A DNA stretch of 64,000 nucleotides from Chionis minor. Lineage: Eukaryota > Chordata > Aves > Charadriiformes > Chionididae. A model generated the notes under the pieces. That model was given only the letters and a program-made list of their open reading frames with translations. It did not search any database and was not told where the DNA came from. The position numbers were made by a program, and so were the translations under genes. Location: assembly GCA_013398295.1 (NCBI GenBank), contig VZSF01010416.1:2768109-2832108 (forward strand), given 5' to 3'. Below, piece by piece: positions 38,625 through 64,000 of this stretch (the first letter of the stretch is position 1; the number at the start of each line of letters is the position of its first letter).

Positions 38625-38630
38625 TTTATT
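38625..38630 (-). terminator. ORC1: ORC1 poly(A) signal (AATAAA)
   Basis: A canonical AATAAA lies about 120 nt downstream of the stop codon, giving a very short 3' UTR. A second AATAAA is at 38413-38418. Confidence 0.65.
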
Positions 38631-38751
38631 ATAAAAAAGTGCTATAATACATCAAAGATTTAAGCCAAGTATTTAGAAAAAATACATTCCACTATTTCCA
38701 TTTTATCAACAATTTTAAAAAATTAAAATAGACCATATTTAAAAATATTNC

Positions 38752-57103
<18,352 letters not shown>

Positions 57104-57450
57104 GATTCCCGAAGAAAAGCTAAAACAAGTAAACAAACAATTTTTAAAATTATTCTTTGAAAACAGAAGCAGGGAAAGGCTTAAGATGGACAGATAAACA
57201 GAAAACCCAACAGTTCTTTCAGTGGGTACGAAGAAAGTGGCACGCATTGCTTGATTCAGAGCAGCCTACCTTCCTTCCCTTCCCTAAAGCGCCCAGACAC
57301 CTCTCCTGAGGGACAGGGGAAAAGGGAAGGTGTTTAGTAGCAGATTGTTCTTCAGTTCCTTTTTTTCCACGTCCAGCCCTTGACTAGCACTCCTGACAAA
57401 CACACAATTCCCTTGTTACTGGCTACTCTGCTTACTCACAGAGAAGGTCA

Positions 57451-58100
57451 GATTCACAGAAAGGTTTACGTTGGAAGGGACCTTTAAAGATGGTATAGTT
57501 CCAACCCCCCTGCCTTGAGCAGTGACATCTCCCGCTAGACCAGAAGCTCAAAGCCCCATCCAACCTGGCCTGGAACAGCTCCAGGGATGGGGCAGCCACA
57601 AACTCCCTGGGCAACCTGTTCCTGTGCCTCACCACCCTCAAAGTAAATTTCTTCCTAATGGCTAATCTCAGTCTCCCCTCTTCCAGTTTGAAGACATTAC
57701 CCTCGTCCTATCACTACGTGCCCTTGGAAAAAGTCCCTCTCCAGCTTTTTTGTAGGCCTCTTTCAAACACCGGAAAGTTGCTATAAGGTCTCCCCGGAGC
57801 CTTCTCTTCTCCAGGCTGAACAACCCCAACTCTCACAGCCTGTCCTCACAGCACAGGGGCTCCAACCCTCAGATCGTCTTTGTGGCCTCCTCTGGACCCA
57901 ACAGGTCTTTCTTGTGCTGGGGGCCCCAGAGCTGGACACAGCACTCCAGGTGGGGTCTCACCAGAGCAGAGGGGCAGAACCCCCTCCCTCGCCCTGCTGG
58001 CCACGCTGCTTTTGATGCGGCCCAGGGTGCGGGTGGCTTTCCGGGCTGCGAACGCACACTGCCGCCTCACGTTATCACCTATTTGTTTGTCACCAAGTCC
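57451..58100 (-). mobile_element. CR1 LINE, 5'-truncated, in ORC1 intron 1
   Basis: This is a minus-strand CR1 copy of about 650 bp. Its 3' end is at 57451 (TTACGTTGGAAGGGACCTTT in plus-strand view). It continues through 'CCCTCGTCCTATCACTACG' and 'CTTCTCCAGGCTGAACAACC' to the 'GCTGGCCACGCTGCTTTTGA' region. It is in the same orientation as ORC1 and ends about 480 bp from the ORC1 exon 1 donor. It is more diverged from the other two copies than they are from each other. Confidence 0.92.
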
Positions 58101-58578
58101 CCGCCGCTCCCCTGGCTCCGGGAGTCGCCGCCCGCCGCCATGTCCGGGCCACACCGCCGGCCGCTTTACGGCTGCGCCTCGCTGGTTTGGGTCCGCACCT
58201 CAGAGCGACAAGGCGGGTGAGCACGTTGCGCTTACGCTCAATTTTTACTTTTGGGAGGGTTTTTAGTGGTCTGGGGTTTTTCCTTGGTGATTTTTTTTTT
58301 TTTCCTAAATAAGAGTTTTCTCTCAAGAAAGAGGCCGCAGGGCTCAGGGAAACCCCCACCCCCAGTGCCGTTTTCCCACGCCAGCCCGTCGGTTTAGACG
58401 GGCTCGGGCAGCGCTCTGCCCCGGGCAGCGCAGCCCAGCCCAGCCCGCCCCGCGCCGCCACCCGCTGCCCAGCCGCCGGCTCGGACCCACGGGGAGACAA
58501 CCGAGCCCCTCCACCGCCCCGCCGGAGCCGCTGACCCGCCCGCTCCCCTCACGGACGGCAGGGCCGAGGCCCACTCAC

Positions 58579-58660
58579 CGCGGCGCCTCAGCGACCTCCG
58601 CGCGCGGCGGCGGCGGCAGCGCGAGCCCCGGCCAGCAGCACTAGCCTAGAATTTCGCGCC
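58579..58660 (-). other. ORC1: ORC1 non-coding exon 1 (5' UTR)
   Basis: A strong minus-strand donor (GCG|GTGAGT) ends this exon at 58579. The upstream limit is estimated from the position of the CpG island and the E2F site, so it is approximate. Exon 2 starts at 57119 after an acceptor TTTTAG, giving a 5' UTR split by a 1.46-kb intron that holds a CR1 copy. Confidence 0.7.
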
Positions 58661-58663
58661 AAA
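58652..58663. promoter_or_regulatory. E2F consensus site
   Basis: TTTCGCGCCAAA fits the TTTSGCGCS E2F consensus and reads nearly the same on both strands. It lies just upstream of or at the ORC1 start. Human ORC1 is a known E2F target, so this is the likely cell-cycle element. Confidence 0.7.
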
Positions 58664-58806
58664 GCCCGCCCGGAGCCCCGCCCCCTCGGCCGCGCGCACG
58701 CCGCGGGGAGGGGGGGTGGCGAGAAGACACCGCGTAGGAGCCAGCGCCATGTTTGCGCCTGGCGCCCCGACGGCGCGGCCGGAAAGGGACGTTGTGGCCC
58801 GGAGAT

Positions 58807-58817
58807 AAGATGGCGGC
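58807..58817 (+). promoter_or_regulatory. YY1 motif
   Basis: AAGATGGCGGC is the full YY1 consensus. In this orientation it usually sits just downstream of a start site, which would place PRPF38A transcription initiation near 58790-58805. The ATG inside the motif also starts an upstream ORF. Confidence 0.65.
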
Positions 58818-58908
58818 CGGCGGCGGCGCCCCGGAAGCGGAAGGCGCCGCAGCCCCTCACGGAAGGGGAGCGGGGCAGCCCGCCGCGGAACCGAGCGGAG
58901 CTGTCTAG
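58810..58908 (+). other. Upstream ORF in the PRPF38A 5' leader (32 codons)
   Basis: The ATG at 58810 has a strong context (A at -3, G at +4). It is followed by 31 Ala/Gly/Pro-rich codons and TAG at 58906-58908, eight nucleotides before the main ATG. It is translated only if transcription starts upstream of 58810. It may be a regulatory uORF or simply a GC-rich chance frame. Confidence 0.45.
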
Positions 58909-58916
58909 CGGCCGCC

Positions 58917-59046
58917 ATGGCGAACCGGACGGTGAAGGACGCGCACAGCATCCACGGCACCAACCCGCAGTACCTGGTGGAGAAGATCATCCGCACCCGC
59001 ATCTACGAGTCCAAGTACTGGAAGGAGGAGTGCTTCGGCCTGACGG
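58917..59046 (+). CDS. PRPF38A: PRPF38A exon 1
   Basis: It encodes residues 1-43 (MANRTVKDAHSIHGTNPQYL, then WKEECFGLT) with a GCCGCCATGG start. It ends in phase 1 at a GTATGG donor, 77 bp before exon 2. Confidence 0.97.
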
Positions 59047-62000
59047 GTATGGCGGGGCGGGCTGCGGCGGGAGGGGGCTTGGTGAGGGGCCGGCGCTGAC
59101 GGCCCGTCCCGTCCCTCTCCTAGCCGAGCTGGTGGTGGACAAGGCCATGGAGCTGAGGTACGTGGGGGGCGTCTATGGCGGGAACATAAAGCCGACGCCC
59201 TTCTTGTGCTTGACGCTGAAGATGCTGCAGATCCAGCCCGAGAAGGATATCATCGTGGAGTTCATAAAAAACGAGGACTTCAAGTAAGTTGGTAGCTTGA
59301 TTTTTCCGCTCTTTTTGGTCGTTCTACTGAACGAAACCGTCTGAAACAGCTAGGGAAACCTTAGTGCGGTGTTTAGCTTTTAGTGGGCCCTGATAGACTT
59401 TTCTTGCTAAAAAGCATGGCCTTCCTCTGGCTTCCAAAAGATTGCTGTCCTTGTCACTTGGGCTTTTGGAATGGCATGACGCTTTGTAGTGTGTTCTCTC
59501 TGTGGTGATGCACCTCCGTCTGAAGTATTTAGAATAAGGTGTATTAAGGGAACCATATTAATCTACTTTTTCTTTGGTATTTGTTTTGTCTCTGTGAGTG
59601 ATAATGCACCCATACAGGGATTATATATGTACACTTGAGCGTGTATATATATATATATTTTTTTTATATATATATATATATACTTGAGTACCTGAAGGGA
59701 GAAAATCTAAACAGTCCTGTATTCTGTTTATTTTAGCAGATTGATTTTCCTCAGAAACTTAGGGGGAAAACATCTCTCTTATGTAAACTTCTAACTACGC
59801 AAAAAGCTCAGATACATGAAGCAGTTTTCTTTTCAGGTATGTCCGAATGCTTGGTGCGTTGTACATGAGATTGACCGGCACTGCCATTGACTGCTACAAG
59901 TATCTCGAACCACTCTACAATGACTATCGGAAAATAAAAAGTCAGAACAGAAATGGGGGTAAGCACTGTTACATAGTTGTGGTTTCTTAGTACCTCATAG
60001 ATGACCTTTTGTTAAAAAAAAGCATCATGCTAGATAAAAGTAAATACTCTATTTAGTAATACAACTTTTCGCTTTTAAACTTATTTTAAACTTTTACTTA
60101 TTTGTCCTTTGGATAGTCTATTGCTGGTCTTGCAAACTTGTACAAATAAGCACTGCCTTTGCTTATTTTGCTTTCCCCAAGTGCTTGCGTTTTCTGTTGG
60201 ATACTGAAACACAGTTCCACAAATACCAAAGAAACACGGTTTGAGTGCTAGTTTAAGCACTGTGAATCTCTTAATCCTAGCTGTGCGGCAATTTCCTATT
60301 TTTGCAAGGTAGGCCTAATGATTTTCCTCATCTTTGAGAATGATTTTAGAACTGTTGTTTGTTCAGCCCGCTTGACATAAATTGTCTGAAGTATTTCATC
60401 TTTAGCCACTAATGTTAATCTTCTTTGTCTTTTAAATGCTGTTTCTTTCCCCCTCAGAATTTGAACTGATGCATGTGGATGAATTCATTGATGAACTGCT
60501 CCACGAGGAACGTGTATGCGATATCATTCTGCCTCGATTACAGGTTTGGAAAAGTAGATGGTTGTTGAGTTCTCAACTGCATCAGATTCAGTAGTTGTAT
60601 CAGCTACTGGCTTGTTGCATAAACCTTCTGGCACACAAGATGCCTCCTTAGGTGTTCATTCTTACTTGGGTTATGTAAAATAAAGTTATAATTTCTCCTA
60701 GAAACGTTATGTTCTGGAAGAAGCTGAGCAACTTGAGCCTCGTGTTAGTGCTTTGGAAGAAGACATGGATGATGTAGAATCTAGTGAGGAGGAGGAGGAG
60801 GAAGATGAAAAGGTTCGTGAAATATTTTCCAATGGGATAGTCAAAGCCGGTGCTGAACCACATCAGAATGTTTAATGGGCTATGAGAAATATTTGACGGG
60901 AGGCAGCAGGAGGCTGCTTGCGGCGCCTGTCTCCTCCATTAAGATATTTTTCATATAAGCTGCTTGTGAGAACTTTTTAGGTCCCGAAGCAGTTCTCAAG
61001 TGCTCTGTGTTTGTCAAGCTTTTCTGTCTCCTGAAATTCACAAATCTGGACGTGTTCTGTGTTACTTAAAATAATTTATCTGAAATATGTTTCTATACAT
61101 ACATATTGGAGAGGACTAAAGGTGGTGATGAAAGTTAATGACAACCATCAGTCCATTCTGCTGTACTTCTTAAGAACCAACGGTACGACAGGTGGCCGTT
61201 TTAATTTCCAAACGGCAAGCTTAGGCAGTACCACTCATTTCTGGATATGAAATACCTGAGGGTGGGTAAGGTTGACCGTGTGACTTCTGTCATTTATATT
61301 AATTGTTCAGAAATTTTTACTAATAGCTAAAAACCTTGATGAAACAAGCCTTACAGAACCTTTTCTCCCCCGCCATTGTCTCCAGCTGGAGCGAGCACCC
61401 TCTCCTGACCACCGCAGAAGAGGCTACAGAGACCTTGATAAACCTCGCCGATCTCCAGCTGTGCGATACAGGCGGAGCCGAAGCAGGTCTCCAAGAAGGT
61501 GACACGGCTCTTCTTGAGCAGTATTTTTACCTATTGTACTGCAGATGGCTGCAGCAAGGCATAGAAGTGAAGGTGACAATTCAGTCAGAATCTCTTATTC
61601 CCCCAATCCCTTTAGCCATTTTCTGAAGGAAGGAGCTGCAAGCGCACAGCCACGGTCAACCTGTCTGCCTGTTTCTCTAGTCCTTCAGTAACTCTTGAAC
61701 TTCCTGGCCAACTTTAGCTAAATTTGACAATACAGTGAAGACATTAAGGAGAACCAAGTGCTTTGTCTTCATGTGAGCCAGAGGCTGCAGAGAAAATCTT
61801 AAGTGTTCTTACCGATAATAAGGCAGGAAAAACTCATCACTGACCTTATTTGCTCACTGTACGGGCCAGTCCAGAAGCGTGTACTGCCTCTTGTGCAGCA
61901 GGCCAAACACACACGAACTGGGGACATGGGGGAGTGCAAGGGAAGCCCCGGTGCTGTGGCTGGACAATATGGGAAATTAAGCAGCTGGTTCTGCTAATGA

Positions 62001-62912
62001 TTTTTAGCAACTTTTTCTTTTCTCCCCCAATTACAGGCGAAGCCGCTCTCCAAAGAGAAGAAGGTAGTCTTTTGTTCTATTATTTAATCTTAAAATATGT
62101 GCATTTTTAGTATGACTTCCCTTTAAAAGCTTCCTTTCTGTCAGTCCATCACCACGCCGGGAGAGGCATCGCAGCAAGAGCCCAAGACGACACCGGAGCA
62201 GATCCAGGGAGAGGCGCCACAGATCAAGATCGAAATCTCCAGGTATTTTTGTTATTTACAGAGAAACTCTGGCAAGTCTTTATCAGCAGAACATCCACTG
62301 CAAGAAAAATCTGTGTCGCAGTATCAGGCTGATAAAACTCATAGTTCTATGAAAGCACAGCTGGAGAAACTCCTTTAATACATGCAAAATTGCCTTGAGT
62401 ACGTTGTTCAGATATTTGCCAGGAGGTTAATATGAGTGACTAATTAAGGCTAGGGTTGTTCTGGAATTATCTGGGAGGCTTGGTCATTAAAAGCAGATTG
62501 CATTAGTAAAACAAAAAAGAATTCCAGGTGTATGGAAGTAACTGGCACCTTTTTATCTCACAGGGCATCATCGTAGTCACAGACACAGAAGTCATTCCAA
62601 ATCACCTGAAAGGTAAAGGCTTGGACTGTTTCATAAGGGTGGCCATTCTGCTGTAGGAGCTTGTACTTGTCACTTCATCTTGGGGACTGAAGGTCTTCTT
62701 GCAATGCTGGAGATCAAATATTTCATACAGTAACTCCCTCAATGTTGTAGTGAAGTCACGCAATCCATATTGGACCACGGAAAACGCCACTTAACTGCTG
62801 TGAATCACCTTGGTCTTTCAAAACAATTACTAGTACTGTGTCATAGGGCTGCTTTTTTTTCTGTTTCAGATCTAAGAAAAGTCATAAGAAGAGTCGGCGA
62901 GGGAATGAATAA
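58917..62912 (+). CDS. PRPF38A: PRPF38A, pre-mRNA-splicing factor 38A (complete, 10 exons)
   Basis: The joined exons encode 312 residues, the same length as human PRPF38A and almost identical in the core. Residues 1-180 form the PRP38 fold (NPQYLVEKIIRTRIYESKYW, KPTPFLCLTLKMLQIQPEKD, RLTGTAIDCYKYLEPLYNDY). An acidic stretch SSEEEEEEDEK (about 193-203) and an Arg/Ser-rich tail (204-312) follow, ending SRRGNE. The protein is a spliceosomal B-complex component. It enters with the tri-snRNP stage and contacts MFAP1, helping activation; it acts in the nucleus. The start has a perfect Kozak context (GCCGCCATGG). Introns 1 (77 bp) and 7 (81 bp) are very short. It is head to head with ORC1. Confidence 0.98.
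59124..59283 (+). CDS. PRPF38A: PRPF38A exon 2
   Basis: It encodes residues 44-96 (AELVVDKAMELRYVGGVYGG, then PEKDIIVEFIKNEDF). It differs from human by one Phe/Tyr change at MELR(Y). It ends in phase 2. Intron 2 (553 bp) holds an AT-repeat palindrome at 59643-59681. Confidence 0.97.
59643..59681. repeat. TA-repeat palindrome
   Basis: (TA)n, a T-run and (TA)n form a self-complementary microsatellite in PRPF38A intron 2. It is flanked by ACTTGAG direct repeats at 59633-59639 and 59682-59688. Confidence 0.85.
59837..59958 (+). CDS. PRPF38A: PRPF38A exon 3
   Basis: It encodes residues 97-137 (KYVRMLGALYMRLTGTAIDC, then YRKIKSQNRNG), identical to human as far as I can compare. It ends in phase 1. 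Intron 3 (499 bp) shows nothing notable. Confidence 0.97.
60458..60543 (+). CDS. PRPF38A: PRPF38A exon 4
   Basis: It encodes residues 138-166 (EFELMHVDEFIDELLHEERV, then CDIILPRLQ). Human has Ser in place of the first Glu of HEERV. It ends in phase 0. Intron 4 is 158 bp. Confidence 0.97.
60702..60812 (+). CDS. PRPF38A: PRPF38A exon 5
   Basis: It encodes residues 167-203 (KRYVLEEAEQLEPRVSALEE, then the acidic SSEEEEEEDEK run). It is phase 0 at both ends. Intron 5 (573 bp) contains the hairpin at 60879-60960. Confidence 0.97.
60879..60960 (+). repeat. Imperfect inverted repeat (82-nt hairpin) in PRPF38A intron 5
   Basis: The arms ATGAGAAATATTT (60882-60894) and AGATATTTTTCAT (60942-60954) pair over 13 positions with two wobbles. 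After a small internal loop, GGAGG (60899-60903) pairs with CCTCC (60933-60937) and CAGG with CCTG. The terminal loop is about 15 nt. Confidence 0.6.
61386..61498 (+). CDS. PRPF38A: PRPF38A exon 6 (RS tail start)
   Basis: It encodes residues 204-240 (LERAPSPDHRRRGYRDLDKP, then YRRSRSRSPR). It ends in phase 2. Intron 6 (538 bp) shows nothing notable. Confidence 0.95.
62037..62063 (+). CDS. PRPF38A: PRPF38A exon 7 (27-nt exon in the RS tail)
   Basis: It encodes RRSRSPKRR, residues 241-249. At 27 nt and phase 2 at both ends it can be included or skipped without changing frame. It matches the human SRSPKRR segment. It is followed by an 81-bp intron. Confidence 0.93.
62145..62242 (+). CDS. PRPF38A: PRPF38A exon 8 (RS tail)
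   Basis: It encodes residues 250-282 (SPSPRRERHRSKSPRRHRSR, then RRHRSRSKSP). It ends in phase 1. Intron 8 (321 bp) shows nothing notable. Confidence 0.95.
62564..62612 (+). CDS. PRPF38A: PRPF38A exon 9 (RS/His-rich tail)
   Basis: It encodes residues 283-298 (GHHRSHRHRSHSKSPE). It ends in phase 2. Intron 9 is 257 bp. Confidence 0.95.
62870..62912 (+). CDS. PRPF38A: PRPF38A exon 10 (C-terminus)
   Basis: It encodes residues 299-312 (RSKKSHKKSRRGNE) and TAA at 62910-62912. The end is the same as in human. Confidence 0.96.
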
Positions 62913-63071
62913 CAAACAAAATCCAGCACACAGTTTAGGGACCTTGACCTGCAGTCTCATACTGTCCTATTTGCTTTACGGGACAGCTGGATGTGTACTG
63001 GCTGCTTTAGCAGTCCACTTCTTTAATCCTTCTCCTCTTGTACAAGTCTTGTTTGTTTGATGTTTTTTTTA

Positions 63072-63077
63072 ATTAAA
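63072..63077 (+). terminator. PRPF38A: PRPF38A poly(A) signal (ATTAAA)
   Basis: ATTAAA lies 160 nt past the stop, giving a short 3' UTR. A second ATTAAA starts at 63182 at the head of an A-run. Confidence 0.6.
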
Positions 63078-63099
63078 GCTAAGGATACTTTTTATGCAG

Positions 63100-63484
63100 T
63101 TAGTTATTCATCCTTGTGATAGAATTCGATGACTGTTTTTAAATTGTTTTTCTCAAGGCCTGTAAAAACTCATGAAGAGCAATTAAAAAAAAAAGGGGGT
63201 TTGTCTTTAAAGGGTCCTTGCTGTTTCTTTCATAATACTTTATTTAGACTTCTAGTTGAAGCTGGCTTCGTTCTCAAATCAGGGCCTTATTTTGACAAAC
63301 AGCCACTGCATTTAGTTGCCAAAGCACGAATGCGTTCATGTTACGAACACTGAAGAGCTACCAGCCTAAACCATCTCCAGCCTCCAGTACAGGAGAAGGC
63401 AGACTGTCGTAATCCCACACGTTTACTGAAAACAGGAGCTAACTTAAAACCACCGCTACTGGTTCCTTTGTAAGAAGGGAGGGC
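63100..63484. other. Spacer between the PRPF38A 3' end and the CR1 fragment
   Basis: About 385 bp with no recognisable gene. The next gene expected from human synteny (TUT4) is not visible in the window. Confidence 0.5.
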
Positions 63485-64000
63485 AGGGACAGGTGACACT
63501 ACAGTGGGGGTCTGCTACAGGCCACAGGCCCAGGAAGACCGAGTGGATGAGGCCATATATAGGTAGGAGCAGACTCGTGTTCACAAGCTGCGGTCCTCAT
63601 GGGGGACTACACCCTGGTATCTGTGAGAGGGACAACATGGCAGGGCATAAGCAATCCAGGAGGTTTCCAGAATGTGATGATGATAACTTCCTTCTCCAAG
63701 TGACAGAGGAGTCAATGAGAGGTGCCATGCTGGACCTTGTTCTCCCCAACAAGGAGGGGCTGGTGGGGAATGTCATGCTCAAGGGCAGCCTTGGCTGCAG
63801 TGACCACGAGATGGTGGAGTTCAAGATCCTCGGGTGGCGAGGAGGGCTCACAGCAAGCTCACTAACCTGGATTTCAGGAGAGCAGACTTCGGCCTCTCCA
63901 GAGAGTTGCTTGGCAGAGTACCATGGGATAAAGCCCTGGAGGGAAGAGGGGCCCAAGCAAACTGGCTAAAATTCAAGGATCACCTCCTCCAAGCTGAGGA
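63485..64000 (+). mobile_element. CR1 LINE fragment from the endonuclease region of ORF2, cut by the window end
   Basis: The translation from about 63600 reads RDNMAGHKQSRRF, then NKEGLVGNVMLKGSLGCSDH and EMVEFKIL. This is the hallmark C-terminal part of the CR1 apurinic-type endonuclease (the GCSDHEMVEF motif). A shifted frame upstream reads like the CR1 'VGVCYRPP' segment, and frames change at several points, so this is a decayed pseudogene copy. It begins about 390 bp past the PRPF38A poly(A) signal and continues beyond the window. Confidence 0.9.

Larger units (their letters stand above)
58400..59120. promoter_or_regulatory. Bidirectional CpG-island promoter of ORC1 and PRPF38A
   Basis: This is a GC- and CpG-rich block between the ORC1 exon 1 donor (58579, minus) and the PRPF38A start codon (58917, plus). 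It has no TATA box. It holds an E2F site (58652-58663), ETS-like CCGGAA sites (58779 and 58831) and a YY1 motif (58807-58817). The start sites should be about 150 bp apart, in opposite directions. Confidence 0.85.

Noticed and set aside
57846..58500. Several open frames of 100-136 codons on both strands
   Set aside because: They fall in the CR1 copy and GC-rich island of ORC1 intron 1 and match no protein family.
63493..63969. A 158-codon plus-strand open frame at the right end
   Set aside because: It is CR1 endonuclease sequence with frame changes, not a host gene.

Overview
This is a window of vertebrate nuclear DNA, most likely from a bird. The evidence is intron-exon structure throughout, CpG-island promoters, and several CR1 LINE copies (the dominant interspersed repeat of birds, also common in crocodilians and turtles). 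I rebuilt three complete protein-coding genes exon by exon. Every splice junction keeps frame and has GT/AG ends. The gene order CC2D1B(-), ORC1(-), PRPF38A(+) is the order on human chromosome 1p32.

Layout. About 1-4583 holds no coding gene I can support. It probably contains the CC2D1B 3' UTR (minus strand) and, near 2.1-2.26 kb, an A/T-rich end that could be the 3' UTR of a convergent plus-strand gene (ZFYVE9 by synteny, inference only). CC2D1B runs from 37586 (ATG) to 4584 (stop) on the minus strand in 23 coding exons (882 aa). Its CpG-island promoter and non-coding first exon lie at about 37.6-38.2 kb. ORC1 follows on the same strand, from 57103 (ATG) to 38752 (stop) in 16 coding exons (856 aa), with a non-coding exon 1 ending at 58579. 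PRPF38A starts head to head with ORC1 at 58917 and ends at 62912 on the plus strand (10 exons, 312 aa, the same length as the human protein). About 63.48 kb to the end is a CR1 fragment from the endonuclease part of its ORF2.

Functions. ORC1 is the largest subunit of the origin recognition complex, a BAH plus AAA+ protein that helps load MCM. PRPF38A is a spliceosomal B-complex protein with an RS-rich tail. CC2D1B is an ESCRT-III-binding protein with four DM14 repeats and a C2 domain. ORC1 and PRPF38A share one short CpG-rich bidirectional promoter with a consensus E2F site and a YY1 motif. ORC1 and CC2D1B are tandem, with only about 0.5 kb between the ORC1 poly(A) signal and the CC2D1B promoter.

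I found no unknown multi-gene system. The points most worth a second look are: an Asp in ORC1 where mammals have a BAH aromatic-cage tyrosine; a 32-codon upstream ORF ending 8 nt before the PRPF38A start; a pre-miRNA-like hairpin in PRPF38A intron 5; a 42-bp tandem duplication that doubles the splice donor of the first CC2D1B coding exon; and phase 1-1 exon cassettes encoding DM14 repeats. CC2D1B exons and introns are numbered by coding exon; ORC1 exon 1 is the non-coding exon.
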